DNA of 64,000 nt from CAVTSA01 sp963737225. GTDB lineage: Bacteria; Chloroflexota; Dormibacteria; Dormibacterales; Dormibacteraceae. Positions 37,311 through 46,566 of this stretch are shown here, piece by piece. Each line of letters starts with the position of its first letter. Within the stretch, counting starts at the first letter, position 1. The stretch spans positions 186,001-250,000 of the forward strand of contig CAVTSA010000002.1 in assembly GCA_963737225.1 (NCBI GenBank), given 5' to 3'. Position numbers and translations under genes: made by a program. Under the pieces are notes generated by a model. The model was not told the DNA's origin. It searched no databases and was given only the letters and a program-made list of their open reading frames with translations.

Positions 37311-38093
37311 TCAGCGCTGCGGGACCCAGCGTGGGACGCGCTTCTCGCGGAACGCCGCGATGCCTTCGGCCGCCTCCTCCGACGCGAAGTGGCGCTGCGA
37401 GATCGCGTTCGCCGTGGCCAGGCGCCGGCGCAGCTCCTCCCCGCGGCCGGTCACTGCCGCGAGCACCTCCTTGGTCGCCGCCACCGCCTCCGGCGCCCCG
37501 GCGCAGAGCTCGGTGACCGCCCGGTCCACCTCGGCGTCGAGGTCAGGTCCCGGTACCACCCGCGTCAGCAGGCCCACCGCCACCGCTCGCTCGGCGTCGA
37601 ACGTCTCGCCGGTCAGCATCATGCGCTGCGCGGCGCGGCGCTCGAGCAGCGGCAGCAGGGGCACCGAGATCAGGACGGGGACCACGCCGACGCGGACCTC
37701 GGTGAGTGCGAAGGTGGCGGTCTCGGACGCGATCGCGAGGTCGCAGCAGGCGATGAGACCGATCCCGCCCGCCCGCGCCGGCCCGGCAACTCGCGCCACC
37801 ACCGGTTTCGGCGCCTCGAGCAGCGCGGCCAGGACCTCGGGGAGAGGAACCGACCGTGACTCCGCCGCGCCGTCGCCGTCCCGGACCTCACCCAGATCCG
37901 CGCCGGCGCAGAAGGCGGGGCCGGCGTGCGTCAGCACGACCACACGCACGCCGGCGTCGGCGATCGCCGTCTGCAGATGCCGGGTGAGCTCGGCGCGGAG
38001 GCGGCGCGAGAGCGCGTTGCGGTTGTGCTGGGAGTCGAGCGTGATGGTCGCCGCCCCGCGAGAGATGTCGAGGTGGACCACTTCCTCAGTCAT
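37311..38093 (-). CDS. Enoyl-CoA hydratase/isomerase family protein
   Basis: This 260 aa crotonase-fold protein has oxyanion-hole segments HAGPAFCAGADLGEV (first glycine of FCAGADL) and AGPARAGGIGLIACCDLAIA. The usual catalytic Glu at the position after GG-IG is not obvious, because the segment VRVGVVPVLISVPLL replaces the P-E-V-x-L-G motif. Either it acts on an unusual substrate or it is not a simple hydratase. ATG 38093 is preferred to the longer frame starting at 38114. It is divergent from treY and shares no clear pathway with it. Confidence 0.85.
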   Translation of the reverse strand: MTEEVVHLDISRGAATITLDSQHNRNALSRRLRAELTRHLQTAIADAGVRVVVLTHAGPAFCAGADLGEVRDGDGAAESRSVPLPEVLAALLEAPKPVVARVAGPARAGGIGLIACCDLAIASETATFALTEVRVGVVPVLISVPLLPLLERRAAQRMMLTGETFDAERAVAVGLLTRVVPGPDLDAEVDRAVTELCAGAPEAVAATKEVLAAVTGRGEELRRRLATANAISQRHFASEEAAEGIAAFREKRVPRWVPQR

Positions 38094-38148
38094 GCCCAGC
38101 ATCATCGGCGCCACGCCGCGAACACCGCACCGCTACGGTGGTACCCCG

Positions 38149-40884
38149 ATGCGGGATACCCCGGAACCATGGCTGCCGGTCCTCTCCACCTACCGCCTGC
38201 AGCTGGGCCCGGACCTGACGCTGGACCAGGCGGCCGCGCTCATTCCGTATCTGGACCGCCTCGGCGTCACGCACGTGTACTGCTCACCCGTGCTGCAGGC
38301 CGCGCCCGGCTCCACGCACGGGTACGACGTCGTCGATCACGGCCGGGTCTCACGCGAACTGGGAGGCGAGGAGGCCTGGGAGCGATTCTGTGCCGCCGCC
38401 CGCGCGTACCGGATGGGGGTGGTGCTCGACATCGTCCCCAACCACATGGCGATCGCGGGCCGCCACAACCGGCTCTGGTGGGACCTGCTCGAGAACGGAC
38501 CCAGCTCGCGCTACGCAACCTTCTTCGACATCGCCTGGGACCCACCCGAGCCGCGCCTGCGCAACACGATCCTGGCCCCAGTGCTCGGAGACCACTACGG
38601 ACGCGTGCTGGAGCGCGGGGAGCTGACGCTGCACCGGGACGGCGGCCGGCTGGTCGTGCGCTATTTCGACAACGAGTTTCCGGTCGCCGTCGACAGCCTG
38701 ACCACGCTTCTCCGGCAGGCGGCCCAGGCGACCGGGAGCGAGCGGCTGTCCGCTCTGGCCGCCCGCTGCTCCCGCCTCCCCGAACTCCACCCGTCGGCGC
38801 GCGCGGAGGCGGTGCAGCGTGACGCCGAGAAGGAGGCGATTCAGCAGGCACTTGCGGCCGCCTGCCGGGACCCCAGTCTGGGAGAGGCGGTGGACCGCGA
38901 GCTGGCGAGGGTCGGTGAGGATCCCGACCGCGAGGATGCGCTCCTCGCCCGGCAGCACTACCGCCTGGCCCGCTGGCAGGTGGGAGCGCAGGATGTCGAC
39001 TACCGTCGCTTCTTCGACATCCAGACGCTGGTCGGGCTCCGGGTCGAGGACCCAGACGTCTTCGAGGAAAGTCACCGGCTGGTCCTCCGGTGGGCCGAGC
39101 GAGGGCTGATCGACGGGCTGCGGATCGACCATGTGGACGGGCTCCGCGACCCGACCGCCTACCTGGAACGGCTCGCGCAGCGCGTCGGGGGCCGGCCGAT
39201 CTGGGTGGAGAAGATCCTCGAACGATCCGAGATCCTTCCTGCCCCCTGGCCGGTCGCCGGGACCACCGGGTACGACGCCGGGGCGCTGGTTCAGGAGGTG
39301 CTGCTCGACCCTGACGGTGAAGGGCCACTGACGCGGCTCTGGCTCGCGATGAGCGACGACGGCGACACCGGCTGGGACGCGCTCACGGTGGCCGCGCGCC
39401 TGGACCTGCTGGACACCGCGCTGGCTGCCGACCTCGCGCGCCTCGCCGCGGCGTTGGTGGCGGTCTGCGAGGCCAACCGCCGCTTCCGCGACTTCACCCG
39501 GGCCGAGGTGACCGATACGCTGCGCTCGGTGCTCGCGCGCTTCCCCTGCTACCGCACCTACGTGGAGCCGGAACGGGGCCTGGTGAGTGAGCAGGACGCA
39601 GGGTTCGTTCGCGAGGCGGTGGAGGCCGCGCGGGCGGCGCGCGGGGACCTGGATGCCGAGCTGTTCGCGTTCCTGGGGCAGGTGCTGCTTCTCGACCGAC
39701 CGGACGGCGTCGACGGTGAGTTCGTGGCCCGGTTCCAGCAGACCGCCGACCCGGTTCGCGCCAAGGGGATCGAGGACACCGCCGGGTACCGGTACCTGCG
39801 GCTGGCCGCGCTCTGCGAGGTCGGCGGCGACCCGGACTGGTTCGGTCTCGCGCCGGAGACCTTCCTGGGCCGGATGGCAGAGCGATCCGCGTCAGGCTCC
39901 GGCGGCATGGTGACGGCGATGACGCACGACTCGAAGCGGGGTGAGGACGTGCGCTGGCGACTCGGACTCCTGACCGAGATCCCGGAGCGCTGGGCGCGGC
40001 TGGTGGAGACGCTGGGTCGCCTGGGCCGTCCCCATCGGAGCCGGGACCTACCGGACCGGATGGCCGAGTACCTGCTGTATCAGACCCTGGTGGGAGCCTG
40101 GCCGATCTCCGCCGAGCGGGTTCGGGACTACATGCTGAAGGCGGCGCGGGAGGCCAAGAGCCACACTTCGTGGACGGCGCCGGACGAACGGTATGAGGGG
40201 GCGCTGCTGGCGTTCTGCGACGGCTGCCTCGCCGACCCGGCCTTCCGGGTGGCGGTGGAGGAGTTCGTGGGGTCGCTGGCCCCGGCGGCGGTGGCCACCG
40301 GGCTCGCCGCCCGCCTGTTGCTGCTGACGGCGCCCGGCGTCCCCGACACGTACCAGGGAAGCGAGCTCTGGGACCTGCGGCTGGTCGACCCCGACAACCG
40401 GGGACCGGTCGACTTCGAGACGCGGCAGCGGTTGCTGGAGGAGGTGGACGCGTTGAGCCCCGAGCGGTGCCTGGCGCGGGCGGGTGAAGGATTGCCCAAG
40501 CTCCTGCTGATCTCGCGCGCGCTCAGGCTGCGGCGTGAGCTCCCCGAGGTGTTCGCCGGCACCTACCTGCCGCTGCCCACCCATGGCGGCAAGCGCTCCC
40601 ACCTGATCGCCGTCTTGCGGGCCGCCGCCCCCCCATCCCCGGTTTCGCGTGAAAACGGGACTATGGAGGGCCCCATAAGCCCGGTTTCGCGTGAAAACGG
40701 GACTGCGGTGGTGGCCCTCGCACCCCGGCTGGTGACGCGCCTCGCCGCCGGCTGGGGAGACACCACGGTCGACCTGCCGGAGGGGACCTGGTCCGACGTG
40801 CTGAGCGGCGATCGGGTGGCCGGCGGCCGGCGGCGGGTGGACGAGCTGCTGGCCCGCTTCCCGGTCGGGCTGCTTCGCCGGTGA
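38149..40884 (+). CDS. treY: Malto-oligosyltrehalose synthase TreY, carrying an in-frame repeat insertion
   Basis: TreY isomerises the reducing-end alpha-1,4 link of a maltooligosaccharide to alpha,alpha-1,1. The 911 aa product starts TYRLQLGPDLTLDQAAALIPYLDRLG, with GH13 residues in VLDIVPNHMAI, the nucleophile Asp in GLRIDHVDGLRDP and Glu in IWVEKILERSE. GTMVTAMTHDSKR-like residues (GMVTAMTHDSKRGED) and LTAPGVPDTYQGSE are family hallmarks. Near the C-terminus about 24 residues (PVSRENGTMEGPI then SPVSRENG) are encoded by a complete family-A repeat pair at 40639-40704. ATG 38149 has GGTGG 7 nt upstream. The stop overlaps the treZ GTG. Confidence 0.93.
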   Translation: MRDTPEPWLPVLSTYRLQLGPDLTLDQAAALIPYLDRLGVTHVYCSPVLQAAPGSTHGYDVVDHGRVSRELGGEEAWERFCAAARAYRMGVVLDIVPNHMAIAGRHNRLWWDLLENGPSSRYATFFDIAWDPPEPRLRNTILAPVLGDHYGRVLERGELTLHRDGGRLVVRYFDNEFPVAVDSLTTLLRQAAQATGSERLSALAARCSRLPELHPSARAEAVQRDAEKEAIQQALAAACRDPSLGEAVDRELARVGEDPDREDALLARQHYRLARWQVGAQDVDYRRFFDIQTLVGLRVEDPDVFEESHRLVLRWAERGLIDGLRIDHVDGLRDPTAYLERLAQRVGGRPIWVEKILERSEILPAPWPVAGTTGYDAGALVQEVLLDPDGEGPLTRLWLAMSDDGDTGWDALTVAARLDLLDTALAADLARLAAALVAVCEANRRFRDFTRAEVTDTLRSVLARFPCYRTYVEPERGLVSEQDAGFVREAVEAARAARGDLDAELFAFLGQVLLLDRPDGVDGEFVARFQQTADPVRAKGIEDTAGYRYLRLAALCEVGGDPDWFGLAPETFLGRMAERSASGSGGMVTAMTHDSKRGEDVRWRLGLLTEIPERWARLVETLGRLGRPHRSRDLPDRMAEYLLYQTLVGAWPISAERVRDYMLKAAREAKSHTSWTAPDERYEGALLAFCDGCLADPAFRVAVEEFVGSLAPAAVATGLAARLLLLTAPGVPDTYQGSELWDLRLVDPDNRGPVDFETRQRLLEEVDALSPERCLARAGEGLPKLLLISRALRLRRELPEVFAGTYLPLPTHGGKRSHLIAVLRAAAPPSPVSRENGTMEGPISPVSRENGTAVVALAPRLVTRLAAGWGDTTVDLPEGTWSDVLSGDRVAGGRRRVDELLARFPVGLLRR
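40639..40704. repeat. Paired palindromic repeat, family A, copy 4, inside treY
   Basis: Two identical CCGGTTTCGCGTGAAAACGG units (40641 and 40683 for the GG of the cores) are exactly 42 bp apart, with the dyad TATGGAGGGCCCCATA between. The 66 bp element keeps the treY frame open and encodes a doubled VSRENGT peptide. Homologous TreY proteins would not be expected to carry it. Confidence 0.85.
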
Positions 40885-42534
40885 GACCCCGCGTCTGGGC
40901 ACCGCAGGCGCTCGCTCCGCAGATCGACGTCGAGGGGCGCCGGCTTCCTCTGGTGGCGCAGCCCCACGGCTGGTGGGAATCGCCCCTCGAGGCGCCGCCG
41001 GGCACTGCCTACGCCTTCTGCGTCGACGGGGACGACGCGCTGCCCGATCCCCGCACGCGGCTCCAGCCCTGGGGCGTGAACGGTCCCTCGGCGGTGGAGG
41101 AGGAGACCGGCTTCACCTGGCACGACGCGGGCTGGCGGACTCCGGCGCTGGATCGGATGGTCTGCTACGAGCTTCATCTCGGCACGTTCAGCGACGGCGG
41201 CACCTGCGAGGGCGCGATCCCGCACCTGGACGCGCTGGTCGAGCTGGGCGTGACCGCGATCTCGCTGATGCCTGTCGCCACGTTTGCCGGGGATCGCGGA
41301 TGGGGGTACGACGGCGTCGACCTGTACGCCCCTTATGCTCCCTACGGCGGTTCGGCGGGGCTGCGCCGGCTCGTCGACGCGGCCCACCGGCGCGGCCTCG
41401 CCGTCGATCCTCGACTGCGTCTACAACCACCTCGGCCCGGAGGGCAACTACCTCCCGCGCTTCGGGCCCTACTTCTCGAGCCGTCATCGCACCCCCTGGG
41501 GCGCCGGCCTGAACTTCGACGGCCCGGACTCCCGGGGGGTGCGCGACTTCTGCATCGACAACGCCGTCTCGTGGCTGCGGGACTGGCACCTCGACGGCCT
41601 GCGCCTGGACGCGGTGCACGCGATCGTCGACGACTCTCCGACGCACGTGCTGGCGGAGATGCGCCGGCATGTCGACCGCGAGGTGTCCCCGGATCGGTGG
41701 CTGATCGCCGAGTCCGATCGCCTCGACCCGCGCCTGGTGGCCTGGGGCATGTCGGCGCAGTGGTCGGACGACGTGCACCATGCCCTGCACTCGCTCCTCA
41801 CCGGCGAGCGGGACGGCTACTACGCCGCCTTCGGGGACACCTCGCACCTGGTGCGGGCCTTGAGCGCGGGCTACGTGCGCGAGCCACGGGCTCCCCTCAC
41901 CGCCCTCCCGGACGCACGGCGGTTGGTGGCGTTCACCCAGAACCACGACCAGGTCGGCAACCGCGCCGCCGGGGACCGGCTCTGCCACCTGGTCTCTCCC
42001 GGACGGGCCCGGATGGCGGCGGCCTGGGTCCTGCTCTCCCCGTTCATCCCGATGCTCTTCATGGGCGAGGAGTGGGCGGCGTCGACGCCCTTCCCGTTCT
42101 TCAGCGACCACCAGGACCCCGAGATCGCACGGGCCACGACCGAGGGGCGCCGGCAGGAGTTCGCGGCGTTCGGCTGGCGCCCGGAAGACATTCCCGACCC
42201 GCAGGCGGAATCGACCTTCGTCTCCGCCAGGCTGCGCTGGGCGGAGCGCACGGCGGGCGACCACGGCGAGATGCTGGGGTTCTACCGTTCCCTGCTGGCC
42301 GTGCGCCGCGAGCGCCTGGGCGGCGCCTCGGCGCCAGGTGACGTGCGCACCCTCCAGGGAGACGGGTGGCTGACGGTGTCCCACGGTGGCCTCACGGTGG
42401 CGGCCAACTGGGGGACTGGGGCGACCGACGTCCCCGGCGGCGGCGACGTCCTGCTCATGTACGGAGATGCTCGCACCCGACCCGGCGGCGGCGTTCGGCT
42501 CGGTCCTGACGCCGTGGCCGTCCTCGCCACCTGA
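40881..42534 (+). pseudogene. treZ: Malto-oligosyltrehalose trehalohydrolase TreZ, one frameshift
   Basis: TreZ releases trehalose from the TreY product. The first frame (from GTG 40881, GTGA overlap with treY) reads VCYELHLGTFSDGGT and HLDALVELGVTAISLMPVA up to HRRGLAV. The rest, ILDCVYNHLGPEGNYL through the catalytic Asp in DGLRLDAVHAI, Glu in LIAESDRLD and the Asp of FTQNHDQVGNR, is in another frame to 42534. An extra G at 41406 (GTC-G-ATC) accounts for the shift. Without it the protein would be about 550 aa, normal for TreZ. All catalytic residues are kept, so sequence error or recent mutation is more likely than old decay. Confidence 0.85.
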
Positions 42535-42605
42535 TCCACCACCACCGCTCGCGGACATGCACCGGGCGGACCGACGAGGTCCTCGGACCCCGACCTCTAC
42601 CGGCC

Positions 42606-42623
42606 GGTCAGGACGTTTGTCCT
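42606..42623. repeat. Half of a family-B element
   Basis: TCAGGACGTTTGTCCTAC matches the left arm of family B 70 bp after the treZ stop. I find no right arm within 80 bp, so this is a fragment. The rest of the gap to 42752 has no open frame I accept and probably carries the promoter of the lipoprotein genes. Confidence 0.4.
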
Positions 42624-42752
42624 ACTCCCGGCGCCGGGCGGCAGGCGCATGATCAAGACGTTCCGCCCGGACGGGTTGAGGGAAGGAGGACGAAGACGCC
42701 CCCACCGGCTCGAAGACGGGGTGAAGGTCCGGCAGATTTCGCTTACGACGCG

Positions 42753-43571
42753 GTGCCCAGACGGACCGCACGGCGCAGCGTCGCGCCGGCAGATCTGATC
42801 ACGGCCCGGGGCCGCCGGGGAGGTCTGCTGTTCCTGGCGGCGGCGGTGGCCATCCTTCTCATCGGCTGCAGCGCCGGCCCGAACCAGGCCCGGACGAATG
42901 GCCACACGCCGACCCCGCACTCGACCCCGATCCCGACGGCGGTTGCCACGCCGACCCCGACCCCGACGCCGCTCCCGGTCGCGACCATCGAGTTCGTCGG
43001 CGCCAGCGTCACTGCCGGCTGGTACGCGTCGTCCGTATCCGCAGCCTATCCGGCCGATGTCGTGACGGCGCTCCAGCAGGGCGGGGAGAACGTGCAGGCT
43101 CGGATCCTCGCGATCCCCGGAGCGACCGTGATCGACGCTCTGGGCTGGGACCTCGCCCCGGCGGCGAACATCGTCGTGGTCCAGATGGGCAGCAACAACT
43201 TCGCCGAGAGCCAGCCGCTCAGCCTCTTCACGACGCGGTACCAGAGCCTGATCACGGCGACCCGCCAGGCATCCCCGAAGGCGGACCTGGTGTGCCTCGG
43301 GGAGTGGCACCAAACCGGGATCTACAACAGCCTCGGGAACACGCCGTCGGATTTCGACGGGGTCATCAGCAGCGAGTGCCAGGCCGCCGGGGGAACCTTC
43401 GAACCGCTTCAGCAGGTCTACGACATCCCCTCCGACCACGGTCCTCTCGGAACCCGCACGGCGTTCGGGCTGGCGGACCTGCTCCATCCCAACGACGCCG
43501 GCGATCAGGGGATCGCCCAGATGGTGCTGCAGGGGTTGCAGCAGCAGCCGCCGCTGAGCTCCACGTTCTAG
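42753..43571 (+). CDS. SGNH/GDSL-type lipoprotein hydrolase
   Basis: This 272 aa protein has a basic N-terminus, a hydrophobic segment and a lipobox LLIGC (Cys at about 39), followed by a Thr/Pro-rich linker (TPTPTPTPLP) typical of surface lipoproteins. The SGNH block I Ser is in EFVGASVTAGWYASS, block III Asn in VQMGSNNFAESQ and block V Asp-x-x-His in LADLLHPNDAGDQGIA. It would act as an esterase or lipase on the outer face of the membrane. GTG 42753 has no strong Shine-Dalgarno. It precedes a second lipoprotein gene by 6 bp, probably one operon. Confidence 0.82.
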   Translation: MPRRTARRSVAPADLITARGRRGGLLFLAAAVAILLIGCSAGPNQARTNGHTPTPHSTPIPTAVATPTPTPTPLPVATIEFVGASVTAGWYASSVSAAYPADVVTALQQGGENVQARILAIPGATVIDALGWDLAPAANIVVVQMGSNNFAESQPLSLFTTRYQSLITATRQASPKADLVCLGEWHQTGIYNSLGNTPSDFDGVISSECQAAGGTFEPLQQVYDIPSDHGPLGTRTAFGLADLLHPNDAGDQGIAQMVLQGLQQQPPLSSTF

Positions 43572-43577
43572 CGGACC

Positions 43578-45498
43578 ATGCCCCAAGTCATACCGCGGTC
43601 AACGAGCCGGTCCCAGAGCAGCGGGCGGGCGCGAGCGACGATCGCGCCGCGGCTCGCTCTGCTCGCGATCGCGGCGCTGCTTCTGGCCGGGTGCGGGAGC
43701 GGCCCCGCATCGTCCGGCTCCGGATCGACCGCCAACGCGTCGCGACCGGTCACCATCGCGATGGTGGACCACGGGCCGGCAACCGACCCCTTCTGGGTGA
43801 CGCTTCAACGGGGCGCGCTGCAGGCCGCCAAGGACTTCCACGTGAAGCTTGACTACAGCTCGTCGGGAAATCCCGGGAGCCCCTCGGAGTCGACGCTGAT
43901 CCAGCAGGCGGTCGCCGGCCACGCCCAGGGGATCGCGCTCACGATTCCAGACGTCGACGCGGAGCGCGGCGCGATCGAGGACGCGGTCCACCAGGGCACG
44001 CCGGTCGTCGCCTTCAACGACGGGATCGACGACTGGCAGTCGCTGGGGGCGCTCGACTTCATCGGGCAGGACCCGACCACCGCCGGCATCGAGGCCGGGC
44101 AGCGACTGGTGTCCTACGGATTCCGCCACGTTCTGTGCGTGATCCATGAGGAGGACAACGCGGCTCTGGTGGCCCGCTGCCAGGGGATCGCGCAGGCGCT
44201 GCAGGCCGCCGGCGGCAACGTGGTGTCGATCACGGTTCCCGGGACCAACACGGCGCTCAGCGCCTCCCTCATCGACCAGGCGCTGGACCAGAACCCGACG
44301 ATCGACTCGGTGATGGCACTCGGACCCCCCGGCTATGTCGGCCGTACAGCAGGCGCTGACCGGGAGGACGCTGCCGACCAAGTTCCCCCACCCCGTCGCC
44401 AGCTTCGACGCCACCGCCGACATCCTCTCCGGGGTGAGCACCGGGGCAGCCCTCTTCGCGATCAACCAGCAGCCCTACCTCCAGGGCTACTACGCCGTGC
44501 AGATCCTGGCGCAGCAGATCCGGTACGGCCTGCATCCCTACCAGGAGATCATCACCGGTCCTCTCTTCATCAGCAGCGAGGCCGCCGTCAACCAGGCCGG
44601 GTACGCCGCCGCACAGGAGGTGCCCATCGACTACAACAAGAAGCTGTACCTGACGGTGCTCTCCCACGGGCTCGCCGACGACCCGTTCTGGCGCGCGGTC
44701 GAGGCCGGCGCCCAGCAGGCCGCGCGCGACTTCGGCGTCGTCCTCACCTACAGCTCGCCCGACGCCGCCGGGCAGCCGTCGCAGACGAAGCTGATCAACC
44801 AGGCCCTGGCCAAGAACCCGGACGCGATGGCGGTCACAGTGCCCAACCTCTCCGCGCAGTCCGCTCTGCGGCATTTCGTGTCGACGTTCCGGCCGATGCT
44901 CGTGTTCAACGCCGGCGAGAGCTCGTACCAGAGCCTGGATGCGCTCGACTTCATCGGGCAGGACGATCTCCAGGCCGGGCGCCTGGCGGGACAGCAGCTG
45001 GTCAAGGACGGCGCCCACCACGTCCTGTGTGTCATCCACAATGCCCAGCTGACGTCGCTCCGGACCAGGTGCCAGGGGATCTCCCAGGCGCTGCAGGCGG
45101 CCGGCGGGACGGTGACCACGCTGACCGTCGATCGAACCAGCGTGTCGGAGATGCGGGCGGCGATCGACAAGGCGCTGGGCGAGGACGGATCGATCGACGC
45201 CGTGATGGCGCTGGGTCCGCCCGGGTTCGCGGGAGCGCTGGCGGCGCTGCAGGGGAGCCACCACAGTGGCCAGGTCAAACTTGCCACGTTCGACACCTCG
45301 CCCGCGATCCTGGCCGCCGTCGAGGATGGTCAGGCGGCGTTCGCGATCAACCAGCAGCCCTACCTGCAGGGGTACCTGGCGGTCGAGATCCTGGCCCAGC
45401 AGGCGCGGCTCGGCCTCCACCCGCTGGGCACGGTGCAGACCGGGCCCAGCCTGGTCACCAAGGACAACGTCGGCGAGGTCCGCGCGCTCGAGAACTGA
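43578..45498 (+). pseudogene. Lipoprotein with two tandem periplasmic sugar-binding (PBP1) domains, one frameshift
   Basis: The N-terminal signal has lipobox LLLAGCGSG (Cys at about 39). Two homologous type I binding domains follow. The first reads VTIAMVDHGPATDPFWVTLQ and the second LYLTVLSHGLADDPFWRAVE. Both carry ALDFIGQD, HVLCVIH, RCQGI-QALQAAGG and AINQQPYLQGY. The reading frame changes near 44340 (GTC-G-GCC), just before the first domain ends. Restoring it gives one protein of about 640 aa. No permease or ATPase lies nearby. It resembles ribose/inositol-type binding proteins. The duplication and the missing transporter are unusual. Confidence 0.78.
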
Positions 45499-45560
45499 TC
45501 GGCCGTTTGTGCCACAGATGGGCGTTCCAGGTGGGCGGAAAGCCCCATCCGTGCACAGAC
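45499..45560. repeat. Inverted-repeat element, family B, copy 4
   Basis: GGCCGTTTGTGCCACAGATGGG (45499-45520, shown here by its key ends) and CCCCATCCGTGCACAGACGG (45541-45560) form imperfect inverted arms between convergent genes, directly after the stop of the binding-protein gene. A terminator role is plausible. Confidence 0.6.
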
Positions 45561-45581
45561 GGCGGGTCGGGGGCGTGGGGG

Positions 45582-46451
45582 TCAGCGGCGGACCAGCGCC
45601 GGGACCCGCGAGGGGTCGGCGAGCGCGTCGATCTCGACGATCCGACCCCTGACGATGGTGAACCCCACGATCGCGTGCACGCGCTCCCCGACCGCGAAGA
45701 TCAGGCCGGCGCCGCCGTTCACCACCGCCGGGCGCGCCGTCGCCAGGAGCTGACGGAAACCGCCGCCCTCGATCGCCTGCCGGCCCACCGCACCCGCTCC
45801 GGCCAGCTTGCGCGCGCCGGTGGGGGCGCCCTGGTCGAGCCGGAGGATGACCTCGGGGTCCAGGACCTCGACGACCGCCTCCACATCGCCGTCCCGCACG
45901 GCTCGCACGAACGCGTCCACCGCCTCCCGCTGCCGGATCGGGTCGGTCTCGATCTCGTGGGGCGCCTCTCGGACGCGGCGGCGCCCACGGCTCGCCAGCT
46001 GGCGAGCGGCGGCCGGGGTCCGGTCCACGATCGGCGCGATCTCCTCGAACGGCATCGCGAAGACGTCGTGCAGGACGAACGCCACCCGCTCCGCCGGCGC
46101 CAGCTCTTCGAGCACGCACTGCAGAGCCAGCCCCACCGCCTCGCCGACCAGCGCCTCCTGCTCCGGATCGCCGGCGGCCCCGATTACCAGCGGATCGGGG
46201 AGACGCTCGCCCAGAGTCTCCTCGCGGCGGGCGCGCCGCTGCCGGAGGGTGTCGAGGCAGATGCGTCCCACCACCGTGCGCAGCCAGGCGCCCAGGTTCG
46301 CGATCTCGCCGGCCGGCGTTCGCGTCAGCCGGAGCCAGGCCTCCTGCACCGCATCCTCGGCCTCGGCTATCGACCCCAGCATCCGGTAGGCGACGCCCAG
46401 CAGTGATCTCCGCTCAGCTTCGAACGCCTCGGCCAGGGTCTCGTCGGTCAT
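45582..46451 (-). CDS. ECF41-type RNA polymerase sigma factor (SigJ-like, SnoaL C-terminal domain)
   Basis: This 289 aa sigma factor has region 2 at about 10-75 (LLGVAYRMLGSIAEAEDAVQEAWLR) and region 4 at about 125-175 (RVAFVLHDVFAMPFEEIAPIVDRTPAAARQLASRGRRRV). The C-terminal SnoaL-like extension (about 185-285) identifies ECF41/SigJ proteins, in which it controls activity in place of an anti-sigma factor. ATG 46451 has GAGAGG 9 nt upstream, and ATG 46457 has it 3 nt upstream. It is divergent from a carboxymuconolactone-decarboxylase-like gene, the usual ECF41 partner, whose upstream region carries a matching promoter motif. Confidence 0.9.
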   Translation of the reverse strand: MTDETLAEAFEAERRSLLGVAYRMLGSIAEAEDAVQEAWLRLTRTPAGEIANLGAWLRTVVGRICLDTLRQRRARREETLGERLPDPLVIGAAGDPEQEALVGEAVGLALQCVLEELAPAERVAFVLHDVFAMPFEEIAPIVDRTPAAARQLASRGRRRVREAPHEIETDPIRQREAVDAFVRAVRDGDVEAVVEVLDPEVILRLDQGAPTGARKLAGAGAVGRQAIEGGGFRQLLATARPAVVNGGAGLIFAVGERVHAIVGFTIVRGRIVEIDALADPSRVPALVRR

Positions 46452-46465
46452 CGTCATCCGCCTCT

Positions 46466-46492
46466 CGTCACATTCTTGCCGCCTGATCCGTC
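46466..46492 (+). promoter_or_regulatory. Candidate ECF41-dependent promoter with overlapping dyad
   Basis: CGTCACA at 46466-46472 and CGTC at 46489-46492 are separated by 16 nt. This matches the ECF41 promoter as I remember it (TGTCACA, 16 nt, CGTC) except for one base. The CGTC falls in the left arm of a dyad, ATCCGTCT (46486-46493) paired with AGACGGAT (46501-46508). The motif is oriented towards the CMD-family gene, whose ATG is about 75 bp downstream. Confidence 0.55.
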
Positions 46493-46566
46493 TGCCTGGT
46501 AGACGGATGCGCGGCCGTCGATGTGACCGGCGGGCCGCAACCCCCAGAGAAGGAGAGTCGACAGCT

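Noticed and set aside
46486..46508. Terminator hairpin between sigma factor and CMD gene
   Set aside because: The genes are divergent, so no transcript is expected to end there. Treated as a regulatory dyad instead.
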